From CAYWTX01 sp964461295 (lineage in GTDB: Bacteria > Planctomycetota > Phycisphaerae > SM23-33): 6,385 nt of DNA. Position numbers and translations under genes: made by a program. Under the pieces are notes generated by a model. It had not been told where the DNA came from. It saw only the letters and a list, made by a program, of their open reading frames with translations, and did no database searches. Shown piece after piece: positions 6,271 to 6,385 of the stretch (positions within the stretch are counted from its first letter, which is position 1; each line of letters starts with the position of its first letter). The stretch spans positions 1 through 6,385 of the forward strand of contig CAYWTX010000252.1 of NCBI GenBank assembly GCA_964461295.1, read 5' to 3'.

Positions 6271-6348
6271 GTAGCCCCGCCCGTGAGGGCGGGGAGGTAG
6301 CCCCGCCGGTGAGGGCGGGGAGGTAGCCCCGCCCGTGAGGGCGGGGAT
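6271..6348. repeat. Tandem triplication of the 26-bp hairpin module in array unit 5
   Basis: Three head-to-tail copies start at 6271, 6297 and 6323, all with GTGA loops. The middle copy has ccccgccg in place of ccccgccc, which breaks the loop-closing pair. Otherwise the copies are nearly identical, indicating recent duplication by slippage or recombination. Confidence 0.9.
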
Positions 6349-6385
6349 TGCGGGCGACGCGGGTCAAGGAGGCCCGGCGGGCCGG

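Larger units (their letters stand above)
5951..6385. repeat. Nested GC-rich tandem-repeat array of about 69-bp units, cut by the window end
   Basis: Units start at 5951, 6016, 6085, 6154, 6249 and 6370 with aggcccggcgggccg, and each complete one ends in gggattg or gaggattg. The order within a unit is: a 5-bp hairpin (ggccc-ggc-gggcc), a short spacer (ggcagc or gacagc), one or more copies of a hairpin module, attg, then a linker of 15 nt (first) or 19 nt (all others). The basic period is 69 bp (65 for the first). Units 4 and 5 are longer by exactly 26 and 52 bp because the hairpin module is duplicated and triplicated. Units 2 and 3 share ggcagcagg, while units 4 and 5 share gacagcggg and the same linker. 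No open frame across the array looks like a real protein. The array lies upstream of the oxidoreductase gene; the gene to its right is outside the window. Confidence 0.93.

Noticed and set aside
5974..6350. Array hairpins as intrinsic terminators
   Set aside because: The stems are strong but are followed by attg or agg instead of a T tract on either strand.
5783..6367. Minus-strand frame through the tandem array encoding repeats such as RAGLPAAGPPGL and PYGRGYLLPARRAS
   Set aside because: Several frames remain open across the array simply because the GC-rich repeats lack stops. It has no start context, and the unit lengths (65, 69, 95 and 121) are not all multiples of three, so the frame shifts between units.
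5951..6385. CRISPR array
   Set aside because: The segments between repeats are near-identical linkers and not unique spacers, the repeat is itself composite, and no cas gene is present.

Overview
The window is about two-thirds GC and carries four recognisable genes plus two repeat-rich non-coding stretches. The gene mix fits a high-GC planctomycete-like bacterium, perhaps Phycisphaerae or a relative: a Gfo/Idh/MocA oxidoreductase, an SGNH-hydrolase lipoprotein, a membrane-anchored alkaline-phosphatase-superfamily enzyme, and GC-rich intergenic repeats whose spurious translations resemble ones I remember from that group. No rRNA or marker gene is present, so this assignment is an inference.

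Layout. Positions 1-192 hold no gene. They contain a long imperfect inverted repeat (15-155) and a small hairpin (163-179) that ends 13 bases before the first gene. Positions 193-1953 (+) encode a fused, two-domain ABC-importer permease of the ferric-iron (FbpB-like) kind. Its ATPase and binding protein are not here and probably lie to the left. A 104-bp convergent gap (1954-2057) with a GC-rich hairpin separates it from 2058-3914 (-), a five-helix membrane protein with an extracytoplasmic LTA-synthase/phosphoglycerol-transferase-like domain. That gene diverges, across a 132-bp gap, from 4047-4754 (+), an SGNH/GDSL-type lipoprotein. The lipoprotein gene runs tail to tail, only 12 bp apart, into 4767-5768 (-), a Gfo/Idh/MocA dehydrogenase with a clear Shine-Dalgarno and a plausible promoter.

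Positions 5951-6385 are a nested tandem repeat. A unit of about 69 bp recurs, and inside it a 26-bp hairpin module is present 1, 1, 1, 2 and then 3 times in successive units. The hairpin has an 8-bp GC stem and a GTAA or GTGA loop. A 13-bp piece of the same hairpin occurs inverted within the element upstream of the permease, so the two ends of the window may carry relatives of one repeat family.

The genes do not form one operon; strands run +, -, +, -. Import, cell-envelope modification, ester hydrolysis and sugar oxidation are all compatible with a surface and carbohydrate-oriented lifestyle, but nothing in the window ties them into one pathway. I found no defence system, CRISPR, tRNA, rRNA or transposase. 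The repeats are the most unusual content.
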